DNA of 64,000 nt, taken from assembly GCF_030733845.1 (NCBI RefSeq), contig NZ_CP132313.1, positions 372,001 to 436,000 on the forward strand, written 5' to 3'. Positions 53,961 to 60,266 of this stretch are shown here, piece after piece. The notes under the pieces are model-generated. The model was given only the letters and a program-made list of their open reading frames with translations, ran no database searches and was not told where the DNA came from. Source of the stretch: Shinella zoogloeoides (GTDB taxonomy: Bacteria; Pseudomonadota; Alphaproteobacteria; Rhizobiales; Rhizobiaceae). Position 1 is the first letter of the stretch, and each line of letters starts with the position of its first letter. Position numbers and translations under genes: made by a program.

Positions 53961-54373
53961 GGTCTTTCCTTCCGCGCGGCCGAGGATCGATTTTGAATCT
54001 CGACCTCAGGGGATACTATTTCAAGCATGTGGCCATTGACAGGAGATTGTAATCGCCTGCTGCAGTCCGCCTTGTTTCCCGCTTCGATTTCCGTCCTGTG
54101 ATAAGAACCTCGCGCATTCGCGGGGTGTTCAGTGCAGGGCAAATACTCTGCGCTGTGGCCTGCCGATGGCCTGTACTGCCCGGCACAGGGGCAACCACAA
54201 AGACTCGACCTATTTCAGGGCTTTCCCGCCATCGTGGTCAGGTAGGATTTGTTGCGATCGCACAGTGAAACGCGCACCTGGAGCGCTCGCACGAGAAGAG
54301 GCCTTGCAAAGGATTGCGTTGGAACATCCCCGAGACCCAGCGGTTAGGAGCGCTCCGAACAAAGGAGAGTATC
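53961..54373. other. Intergenic stretch of 413 bases
   Basis: No convincing gene on either strand. It contains a short GC hairpin (CCTCGCG/CGCGGGG near 54107-54124) and, at its right end, the EcfG-type promoter of the second DUF892 gene. I see nothing else in it. Confidence 0.5.
54321..54345 (+). promoter_or_regulatory. EcfG-type promoter of the second DUF892 gene
   Basis: GGAAC at 54321-54325, 18-base spacer, TT at 54344-54345 (GCGGTT), 29 bases before the ATG at 54374. Confidence 0.75.
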
Positions 54374-54886
54374 ATGGCTTCCGACCAGATCAGAGACGTT
54401 TTCATCGCCGGCCTGCGCAATGCACACGCGATGGAAAATCAGGCGCTCAGCATCATGAAACCGCAGGTCAAGAGGATAGAAACCTATCCAGAGGTGGCAG
54501 CGAAGCTGGAGCAGCACATTGCCGAGACCGAACGGCAGATCGTGCGCCTTGAGGACGTCCTAACCGGGCTCAATGAAGATCACTCCACGTTCAAGGATCT
54601 CGCGTTGTCATTTACCGGTGCTATGGCCGCGCTCGGCCACACCGTGGCGGGTGACGAAATCCTCAAAAACTCGTTCGCGAATTTTGCGTTCGAGAACTTT
54701 GAAATTGCCGCGTATCGCTCCCTACAGACGATTGCCGAGGCTGGCAGCTATGGCGCGGCGGTCTCTGCTATCGAAGCCAACCTTTCGGAGGAAAAGGCAA
54801 TGGCGAGATGGCTTGAGGAGAATCTTGTCGGCGTTACCACGAGATTTCTTTCGCTACGCGAGGTCGGCGAGACGGCAAAGGTCTAG
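54374..54886 (+). CDS. DUF892 ferritin-like protein, second copy
   Basis: A 170-residue DUF892 protein starting MASDQIRDVFIAGLRNAHAM after AAAGGAGAG; the frame from 54314 precedes the promoter and is not used. Helical bundle landmarks are LEQHIAETERQIVRLEDVLT, FANFAFENFEIAAYRSLQTI and EEKAMARWLEENLVGVT. It has diverged from the copy at 43668 and probably has a related but not identical role. Confidence 0.92.
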   Translation: MASDQIRDVFIAGLRNAHAMENQALSIMKPQVKRIETYPEVAAKLEQHIAETERQIVRLEDVLTGLNEDHSTFKDLALSFTGAMAALGHTVAGDEILKNSFANFAFENFEIAAYRSLQTIAEAGSYGAAVSAIEANLSEEKAMARWLEENLVGVTTRFLSLREVGETAKV

Positions 54887-54937
54887 GCGCAGCAAATTTG
54901 TGCAATCCCGAAACATGTGGTTTCCATGGAGGTCGAT

Positions 54938-55337
54938 ATGTCAGACGGACCGATTTCTCCTGCCGTCAAATCCCTGCTCGCCGAGCAAGCGGACCAATCG
55001 GCGGCAGACAAAACCCGACTGGAAAAAGGGTTGGAAGATACATTTCCCGCTTCTGATCCGGTGTCGGCAACGCACACCGCGACCGCGTCGGCGCCGACGG
55101 ACTCCCGACGAGGGTGAATTCCTCGGCCTACGTCCAATGAGGCAGCCGGACAGCCCTACCGAGTTTCAACGTGCGGAACTTCAATCGCTACAGCGCGACG
55201 TCGTTGCCCTTCGGGAAAAAATCACGACCACGAGGCACAGGCAGGTTGTGAGGATACCGGTCGTGTCCGGTGTTCTCATGGCCGTCGCGTTGCTCGGGGG
55301 CGCCGCGGTCGTGTTCTCCCGTGCCGCAAAGTGGTGA
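54938..55337 (+). pseudogene. Frameshifted paralogue of the ETFPASDP/DUF883-like protein
   Basis: It begins MSDGPISPAVKSLLAEQADQ at 54938 after GGAGG and carries RLEKGLEDTFPASDPVSATH, very like the gene at 33929. The frame stops at 55115-55117. In another frame the protein goes on: PDEGEFLGLRPMRQPDSPTE, LQSLQRDVVALREKITTTRH and the anchor PVVSGVLMAVALLGGAAVVF, ending at 55337. The shift lies in the CCC at 55104-55106, and the halves match the corresponding parts of the intact paralogue. Confidence 0.7.
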
Positions 55338-55461
55338 GTACGACCTCGCCCGGTCTTTAGAACTGGAACAGCGGCGCGCGAACAGACGGGTGCTTCTGAG
55401 CCGTTGGCATTTAGGCTGGCGCCTTTGCTGCGACACCGCCGGTACGAAAACCGGAGCTGAT

Positions 55462-55486
55462 GGAACCGAAACGCATCAATGTGGTT
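55462..55486 (+). promoter_or_regulatory. EcfG-type promoter of the Crp/Fnr gene
   Basis: GGAAC at 55462-55466, 18-base spacer, TT at 55485-55486 (GTGGTT), 33 bases before the TTG start. Confidence 0.75.
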
Positions 55487-55518
55487 AGGGGCCACGTTGA
55501 CGGCGTGGAGGGTTCGAC

Positions 55519-56229
55519 TTGCAACCAATATATGACGGGAAAAACGGCTTACTTGGAAATCTGCACGCGGATGATTTCGCCGAAGTATCAGCACGCCTTG
55601 AACGCGTTGAGCTGAACCAGGGGGAATTCCTGTTCAAGTCCTATGAGACCATCGACCACGTCTATTTCTTCGAGAGCGGGCTCTCATCGGAGATCGCGGG
55701 ATCCAGGGGCGCTGAGAGCATAGAGGTGGGATGTATCGGCCACGAAGGGCTATCAGGCGTCCCAGCCCTCCTCGACGTTGACAGCAGTCCGCACTACGCG
55801 TTCATGCAAGTTGGCGGAACCGCACACCGCATAGAGACCTCTGCATTGCGGGCTTTGTCGAACAATCGACCGGCAATACGGCGGGTTCTTCTCCGCTTCG
55901 CGCACGTTTTCATGATACAGATTGCGGCCACCGCTCTCGCTGACGGCCGCTTTGGGGTCGAAAAACGGCTCGCCCGCTGGCTTTTGATGTGCCAGGATCG
56001 CCTCGGCGGAAGGCTGCCTCTCACCCATGATTTCTTTGCGCTTATGCTCGGCGTTCGCAGGCCGAGTGTTACCGACGCACTGCATGCGCTCGAGGGGAAG
56101 CTGCTGATCCGATCGGAACGTAGCCTCGTCACGATCCGCAATCGCGCCGGCCTTGAGGAATTGGCAGGTTCTTCATACGGACTGCCGGAATCCGAGTATC
56201 GACGTCTTATCGTAGATCGACAGCGCTGA
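55519..56229 (+). CDS. Crp/Fnr-family transcription regulator
   Basis: A 236-residue regulator. The start is TTG at 55519 with GGAGGG 7 bases upstream. The N-terminal cyclic-nucleotide-binding-like domain (LERVELNQGEFLFKSYETID, FFESGLSSEI) lacks the cysteines of Fnr. After a long helix (FMIQIAATALADGRFGVEKR) the C-terminal winged helix includes LTHDFFALMLGVRRPSVTDA. Ligand unknown. A stress-type promoter lies just upstream, so it is probably a downstream regulator in the stress response. Confidence 0.92.
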   Translation: MQPIYDGKNGLLGNLHADDFAEVSARLERVELNQGEFLFKSYETIDHVYFFESGLSSEIAGSRGAESIEVGCIGHEGLSGVPALLDVDSSPHYAFMQVGGTAHRIETSALRALSNNRPAIRRVLLRFAHVFMIQIAATALADGRFGVEKRLARWLLMCQDRLGGRLPLTHDFFALMLGVRRPSVTDALHALEGKLLIRSERSLVTIRNRAGLEELAGSSYGLPESEYRRLIVDRQR

Positions 56230-56244
56230 CCGGTGTCGCAACCT

Positions 56245-56478
56245 CTATTGTGGCCTGAGGGCTGAGCGAAATGGGACATTCGCCAGAACGCGGCCGTCCT
56301 CGTCTACGATATCGAAGGACTGGCCGTCCGGCTCATATCCCGCAAGCACCCGTTCCGCCATGATTTCTCGCGCCGCCATCTGCGCGTCGTCAATCGCCAA
56401 TTCCAGCGTATCGAATTCAGACCCTTCGAAGTCCCGCTCCGTCTTTTCTCCGTCACGGATGTTGAAGAAGTATCGCAC
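56245..56478 (-). CDS. DUF6894 small protein
   Basis: A 77-residue protein. The start is GTG 56478, since AGGAGG lies 8 bases upstream and the product then begins VRYFFNIRDGEKTERDFEGS, like the usual M-x-R-Y-F-F-x-x-R-D-G of the family. The helix ELAIDDAQMAAREIMAERVL and end FDIVDEDGRVLANVPF complete the pattern. Function unknown. The promoter is immediately upstream. Confidence 0.85.
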   Translation of the reverse strand: MRYFFNIRDGEKTERDFEGSEFDTLELAIDDAQMAAREIMAERVLAGYEPDGQSFDIVDEDGRVLANVPFRSALRPQ

Positions 56479-56504
56479 TGCCAAGTCCTCCTGCACAGCG
56501 CGCG

Positions 56505-56530
56505 AACAGTAAGCCCCCGGTGATTGTTCC
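56505..56530 (-). promoter_or_regulatory. EcfG-type promoter of the DUF6894 gene
   Basis: Minus strand: GGAAC (56526-56530), 19-base spacer, TT (56505-56506, in CTGTTCG), 27 bases before the GTG start. Confidence 0.6.
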
Positions 56531-56606
56531 CAAAAGATATCCGCACGGAATGAAAACGGATATTTGAGACACTGGAGCCGCCGGTCTCCTCGGCCCCGGC
56601 GCCCGT

Positions 56607-56840
56607 TCATTTTGGATTTGCCAGGGTTGCTTCTAATCTTGCCGGCGCGCGCTTCTTCCCACCACGGCCCGTATTGCCGCGCTCCTGTCCGGCCGACTGG
56701 TCGGGTCGCGGATACAAATCTTCGAAATCGGGCTGCTCGCCGGCGCGCTTCCAATGGTCTTCATGAAGACCCTCGGGCCTCCCCTCCTCTTCCCAGAATC
56801 TATACGCACGTTCGCGCTGCTCTTGTTCTCGGTCATCCAT
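56607..56840 (-). CDS. DUF2934 small protein (third copy)
   Basis: A 77-residue protein starting MDDREQEQRERAYRFWEEEG at 56840, with GGAG 7 bases upstream; an ATG 4 codons earlier contains that site. The DUF2934 core is FWEEEGRPEGLHEDHWKRAG. The C-terminal part is basic and Gly/Arg-rich. Function unknown. Confidence 0.82.
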   Translation of the reverse strand: MDDREQEQRERAYRFWEEEGRPEGLHEDHWKRAGEQPDFEDLYPRPDQSAGQERGNTGRGGKKRAPARLEATLANPK

Positions 56841-56957
56841 GGTTCGCTCCATGCGCCTTCTGGCGCAGCACACACCGTGCTCTGTCCGCATGCCCTGGGG
56901 TCAGGGCCTGCCGCCGCGGGCGCGCGGCGGCAGAAAAAAAGCATTTGCGTCAAGCGG

Positions 56958-57146
56958 CTAGCTCTGGCCGCCCTTGCGACCGGCTTCCGAGGCCTTTTCG
57001 GGGTCGTTCTTGAAACTGCCCCCGGATTCCTTGCCGCCCTTCGATGCGGCTTCGCGCTGCTTGTCCTCGTCCATAGAGGCGAAACCGCGCTTCGACGTAT
57101 CGCCGCCGCTGTCACGGCCGCCCTTGTCCTGCTGCTGGTTCGGCAT
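56958..57146 (-). CDS. KGG-repeat stress protein (YciG/con-10-like)
   Basis: A 62-residue hydrophilic protein starting MPNQQQDKGGRDSGGDTSKR at 57146 after AGGAGA. It carries three KGG-type repeats: RGFASMDEDKQREAASKGGK, ESGGSFKNDPEKASEAGRKG-G. The KGG family includes YciG, which in Escherichia coli is encoded with YciE and YciF; here DUF892 (YciE/F-like) genes are in the same region. Probably a general-stress protein. Confidence 0.85.
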   Translation of the reverse strand: MPNQQQDKGGRDSGGDTSKRGFASMDEDKQREAASKGGKESGGSFKNDPEKASEAGRKGGQS

Positions 57147-57192
57147 GTCTGCTTCTCCTGTTGTGATTTGCCCCTTGGTGGAGCGGCCTTCT

Positions 57193-57217
57193 AACCACGC
57201 TATTCGTGAGACGTTCC
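57193..57217 (-). promoter_or_regulatory. EcfG-type promoter of the KGG gene
   Basis: Minus strand: GGAAC (57213-57217), 18-base spacer, TT (57193-57194, in GTGGTTAG), 47 bases before the start at 57146. Confidence 0.75.
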
Positions 57218-57272
57218 ACGAAATCGACCAGAAAGCGCGGAGAGCTTTTGTGCCTGAGCGTTTCGCCCCGGC

Positions 57273-57297
57273 GAAACCTTCCGCCGCCATTGGCGTT
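57273..57297 (+). promoter_or_regulatory. Possible degenerate EcfG-type promoter of the sigma gene
   Basis: GAAAC at 57273-57277 (one mismatch to GGAAC), 18-base spacer with CGTT at 57294-57297, 33 bases before the sigma ATG. Positive autoregulation would be expected for this kind of sigma factor. Confidence 0.35.
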
Positions 57298-57329
57298 AGC
57301 CCTTATTAATTATCCGGAAAACCGAGATC

Positions 57330-57860
57330 ATGGCCCTCCCGATGCACGCCGCGGAAGAAGAATGCGCCGCCCTGAGCCAACAGGTCGTCGATCTCATTCC
57401 CGCACTCAGAGCCTTCGCCCGCACGTTTACGATCAACGCGACTGATGGTGATGACTTGGTGCAGGAAACGCTGTTCCGGGCGCTTCGTAGCATCGAGACG
57501 TTTCGCCCCGGCACGAGCCTTAAATCGTGGCTCTTCACGATCATGCGCAATACCTATTGCACGCAATATCGCAGGAAGGTTCGCGAACAGCCGGGTGCTT
57601 CTGACTGCATATCCTTGAAGCTCGCCGTGTCGCCAACGCAGGAGTGGTCACTGGCGGAAACTGACCTGAAGAAAGCGCTGTCACGACTGACGCGCAAGCA
57701 ACGTCAGATCATCGTGATGGTCGCCGGGTTGGGGTTCAGCTACGAGGAGGCGGCAGGCGTTATAGGATGCGCGGTCGGTACCGTCAAAAGCCGCCTTAAC
57801 CGCGCTCGAGAAGCTTTGGCGCGGGAGCTGGGCGGCAACCCTTTGGACCCTTCTACTTGA
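57330..57860 (+). CDS. EcfG-like (ECF15-type) RNA polymerase sigma factor
   Basis: A 176-residue ECF sigma factor. Region 2 spans about residues 18-85 (LIPALRAFARTFTINATDGD, DLVQETLFRALRSIETFRPG, SWLFTIMRNTYCTQYRRKVR), and region 4 about 110-165 (LSRLTRKQRQIIVMVAGLGF, SYEEAAGVIGCAVGTVKSRL). The FxPGTxLxxWLFTIxRNT stretch is typical of EcfG/RpoE2 sigma factors of the general stress response, which recognise GGAAC/GTT promoters. Nineteen such sites surround it. A NepR-like gene is convergent to its 3' end, overlapping 8 bases. Confidence 0.92.
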   Translation: MALPMHAAEEECAALSQQVVDLIPALRAFARTFTINATDGDDLVQETLFRALRSIETFRPGTSLKSWLFTIMRNTYCTQYRRKVREQPGASDCISLKLAVSPTQEWSLAETDLKKALSRLTRKQRQIIVMVAGLGFSYEEAAGVIGCAVGTVKSRLNRAREALARELGGNPLDPST

Positions 57861-58002
57861 TGCTCTCTTCCCGTTTATCCAGCGCGGCCTGAAGTGCCTT
57901 GGCGAGTTCAAGCATCCTGTGCGGCGTCGATTCTCGACGTATCTCTTTCATCAGGTCTTCGACCGCTTTGTCGGATTGTTTTGCAGCTTCCTGTTCGGCC
58001 AT
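57853..58002 (-). CDS. NepR-like anti-sigma factor candidate
   Basis: A 49-residue protein on the opposite strand: MAEQEAAKQSDKAVEDLMKE, then IRRESTPHRMLELAKALQAA and LDKREESIK. Size and the E-x-x-P-x-R-x-L-x-L core resemble NepR (EPVPDRFLDLL), the anti-sigma factor that holds EcfG inactive. The ATG at 58002 has a modest ribosome binding site. Its stop overlaps the end of the sigma gene by 8 bases. It has its own EcfG-type promoter (58084-58108). The NepR call is by pattern and position only. Confidence 0.5.
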   Translation of the reverse strand: MAEQEAAKQSDKAVEDLMKEIRRESTPHRMLELAKALQAALDKREESIK

Positions 58003-58083
58003 GTGCGCCTCCGGCTTTCATTCCTAATATGTACTACGGCGCGCCGTCCTCAATAGATCAATCCGATGCGATGACGTTCGCCT

Positions 58084-58108
58084 AACCACACTCCGTCAGA
58101 ACAGTTCC
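58084..58108 (-). promoter_or_regulatory. EcfG-type promoter of the NepR-like gene
   Basis: Minus strand: GGAAC (58104-58108), 18-base spacer, TT (58084-58085, in GTGGTTAGG), 82 bases before the start at 58002. It is divergent from the next promoter, with 21 bases between the two GGAAC boxes. Confidence 0.75.
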
Positions 58109-58129
58109 AACAGGTGTGGATCGACGAGC

Positions 58130-58154
58130 GGAACATTCGCTCCCGCTCAAGGTT
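58130..58154 (+). promoter_or_regulatory. EcfG-type promoter of the receiver-sigma-like gene
   Basis: GGAAC at 58130-58134, 18-base spacer, TT at 58153-58154 (AAGGTT). This places transcription start after about 58160 and rules out the GTG start at 58116. Confidence 0.75.
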
Positions 58155-58214
58155 GTCGATATGCGGACTGGTCTGCGATTCGACGTTAGAACGAGTCAGC
58201 CTCCGCCTGAAGGG

Positions 58215-58811
58215 ATGGTCGTGACAATCGTAAGTGGCTCTAAGGTTCTCATCGTCGAGGACGAGTATTTTATCGCGACCGAGCTAGAACGCTTTCTCGT
58301 CAAGCTCGGTGCAACCGTCCTTGGCCCGGCGCCTTCGATAGAACGAGCGGTCGATTACCTCGCTGACGCCGATGCAGCAATTCTCGATATTCGTCTTGAC
58401 GGCAAGTACGTCTTCCCGTTTGCCGACGAGCTCGTTAATCGACATATTCCTTTCGTGTTTTACACGGGATGCAGCGACATCGCGATTCCGGATCGTTTTC
58501 GCTATGCCAGTTATCTGTCGAAACCGGCTGCGGCAGAAACCGTATACAGTGCGCTCCGTTTTGCCCTCGATCCAGGCCCTGCTGCGCAGAGCTCGCATGA
58601 AGGAACCGTATTCTCGGCGCTTCCTCAGCTTCGTCTGGCGGCGCGCCTTCATCTTAACGACCCACATGCCGCCGATCGTCTGGTCGAACTTACGCTACAA
58701 GAAGCGATAGACCATGCACAATCGAAGCCCCACGACGTTTCGATCAATGTCTGGTTGGGCCGCCTCATGGAAACCATTCATCGCAACAGGGGATCCAAGC
58801 TTCTCAGCTAA
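58215..58811 (+). CDS. Receiver protein with a C-terminal sigma-region-2-like domain
   Basis: A 198-residue protein from ATG 58215; GTG 58221 is equally possible because GAAGGG is better spaced from it. Residues about 9-115 form a receiver: VLIVEDEYFIA (acidic pair), AAILDIRLDG (phospho-Asp), VFYTG and LSKPAAAETV (Lys). Residues about 140-198 (LPQLRLAARLHLNDPHAADR, LVELTLQEAIDHAQ, WLGRLMETIHR) align without gaps to region 2 of the sigma factor at 57330 (LPALRAFAR...DDLVQETLFRAL...SWLFTIMRNT). PhyR has the reverse order (sigma-like first, receiver last) and both sigma regions. Confidence 0.8.
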   Translation: MVVTIVSGSKVLIVEDEYFIATELERFLVKLGATVLGPAPSIERAVDYLADADAAILDIRLDGKYVFPFADELVNRHIPFVFYTGCSDIAIPDRFRYASYLSKPAAAETVYSALRFALDPGPAAQSSHEGTVFSALPQLRLAARLHLNDPHAADRLVELTLQEAIDHAQSKPHDVSINVWLGRLMETIHRNRGSKLLS

Positions 58812-58936
58812 GCTGCGACGGTAGCAATTCGGCTGCCTACCCGCTTCGCGACGCCGGAAGACTGAGATGGAAGCGAAAGCCGGCAACAATAGGCACGATC
58901 GCCTCGCACGCGAAGCAATATTCAGGAGAAGACGAA

Positions 58937-59167
58937 ATGGCGCACGATAACCTAAGCGACCCAGCTGCATTTGAGACCGCTCTCGCGACGATGACCGATG
59001 ACGAGGTCTTCGAGGCGATGTCGCAACTCGAAGGCATGAGCGAGCAGAAGGAAGAAGACGAAAGGGCGCTTGCCTTCATCCAGCTGGCGGAAACCGAAAT
59101 CGAACGACGGTTTCCAGGTCAGGTGCTTTCACCCTACAAAGCCTGGCAACGCCGCAAGATTCTGTAA
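58937..59167 (+). CDS. Small acidic helical protein
   Basis: A 76-residue protein starting MAHDNLSDPAAFETALATMT after AGGAGA. It has two acidic helices (DDEVFEAMSQLEGMSEQKEE and ALAFIQLAETEIERRF) and a basic end YKAWQRRKIL. I do not recognise the family. It follows the receiver-sigma-like gene by 125 bases on the same strand. Confidence 0.6.
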   Translation: MAHDNLSDPAAFETALATMTDDEVFEAMSQLEGMSEQKEEDERALAFIQLAETEIERRFPGQVLSPYKAWQRRKIL

Positions 59168-59183
59168 AGGGGTCGACGTGAGG

Positions 59184-59444
59184 CTAGTGGATCGTAACCG
59201 CCACCTCGGCTTCTCGTGCCGCGGCAATGAACCTGGATTGGGCCTCTTCATCACTCGCGCGGCCTTGAACCGCATCAGTGCAAACCTTGAGGGCTTTGCG
59301 AAACGCCTTCCCGGAACGCCTCGGCCAACAATGCACCAGATACTCTGCAGCTTCCAACGAGTTTTGGACGACCACAAATGACGTGTCGTGATTGTATGTA
59401 ACAACCACCGCACGCGGCCAGTTTTTTACGTCGCCGAACAGCAC
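59184..59444 (-). CDS. DUF982 small protein (fourth copy)
   Basis: An 86-residue DUF982 protein. I choose GTG 59444 (VLFGDVKNWPRAVVVTYNHD) because GAGG lies 7 bases upstream; ATG 59495 adds 17 residues without a ribosome binding site. Core: AAEYLVHCWPRRSGKAFRKA, LKVCTDAVQGRASDEEAQSR and FIAAAREAEVAV. Function unknown. Confidence 0.75.
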   Translation of the reverse strand: MLFGDVKNWPRAVVVTYNHDTSFVVVQNSLEAAEYLVHCWPRRSGKAFRKALKVCTDAVQGRASDEEAQSRFIAAAREAEVAVTIH

Positions 59445-59485
59445 GGTTCGTCCTCTCTTTCCAAATATTTCAGCGCCTCCGCGGA

Positions 59486-59839
59486 TCAAAGCCACCCCAA
59501 GGCGAAGGCGACCCCTGCGAACACGAAGACAGCCGCCGCGAATACAAGCGCAATGCCGACCACCGGTATCTTGGTTTGAGGCGGATGGTTTGCCGGGAAA
59601 ATCGGGCGCATGGCTGAGCCTTCGTCCCCAGAGACATCCGGGCGCTTCCCCTCAAGCTGCGTCCTGCGCGCGGTCTCGATCATCCTGCCATCGAGGGGCG
59701 TGCCCGCCGCCTCGGCGTCGGTCTCGAGCGGCACGAGAGCGGGATCAAATCCAGGACGCTTGTCACCGGTAAGCCCCGCCTGAATATCGCCGCGAACCTG
59801 CGCCGGGTTGAGACCATCAGAGATAGGCCGTTCTTTCAT
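59486..59839 (-). CDS. Small protein with a C-terminal membrane anchor
   Basis: A 117-residue protein starting MKERPISDGLNPAQVRGDIQ at 59839 after AGGAG. The N-terminal 85 residues are hydrophilic (GLTGDKRPGFDPALVPLETD), and the C-terminus is one span, VVGIALVFAAAVFVFAGVAF-ALGWL. I do not recognise the family. A weak stress-promoter match (minus strand GAAAC at 59888-59892, N18, TT at 59868-59869) lies upstream. Confidence 0.6.
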   Translation of the reverse strand: MKERPISDGLNPAQVRGDIQAGLTGDKRPGFDPALVPLETDAEAAGTPLDGRMIETARRTQLEGKRPDVSGDEGSAMRPIFPANHPPQTKIPVVGIALVFAAAVFVFAGVAFALGWL

Positions 59840-59948
59840 GGGACGCTCCTGGGGTGCTTGAGCGGCTAACCGCGAGCGGCAGGAATGGTTTCCTTTCTTC
59901 GAGCCACCTCTTCCTGTCACGGCCATCCATGCCACCCGCAGTCGGGCA

Positions 59949-59973
59949 GGAACAAAACGGCCTACGGCAGGTT
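59949..59973 (+). promoter_or_regulatory. EcfG-type promoter of the SPW-like gene
   Basis: GGAAC at 59949-59953, 18-base spacer, TT at 59972-59973 (CAGGTT), 32 bases before the GTG at 60005. Confidence 0.75.
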
Positions 59974-60004
59974 AGCGGCCGTCTTTAGCGATCCGGAGGT
60001 TCTC

Positions 60005-60221
60005 GTGCGATTCATTCCAACTCGCGCCCACGGTTTTTCTCGACTATCTCGCGGGCGGCCTGCTCTTGGCCCTCGATGTCACAGGCAATGGCGGGTTGGC
60101 TCTGATCGCATTCGGCGCCTTCAACATCCTCTACAGCCTGCTGACGGACGATGAGTTCGGCGCGGTCCGGTTTTTTGAGGCTGCGCTTCCGGGCTGCGTC
60201 AAGGTCGTCCTCACACCGTGA
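60005..60221 (+). pseudogene. Frameshifted SPW-type small membrane protein gene
   Basis: GGAGG at 59995-59999 precedes GTG 60005, which starts VRFIPTRAHG, the usual start of SPW-repeat-like membrane proteins. The frame breaks in a run of five T (60034-60038). In the next frame the protein continues FLDYLAGGLLLALDVTGNGG, LALIAFGAFNILYSLLTDDE and FGAVRF, ending at 60221. Removing one T joins HG to FLDYL. A second slip near the TTTTTT at about 60171 may have altered the end. The promoter upstream is intact. Confidence 0.65.
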
Positions 60222-60266
60222 ACATCTTGTCTTCGTGCAGACGCCGGCCGAAAGGGAACCAACGTC

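Noticed and set aside
59868..59892. GAAAC-N18-TT upstream of the membrane-anchored protein at 59486 as a stress promoter
   Set aside because: The -35 box has a mismatch; noted in the gene entry but not counted.
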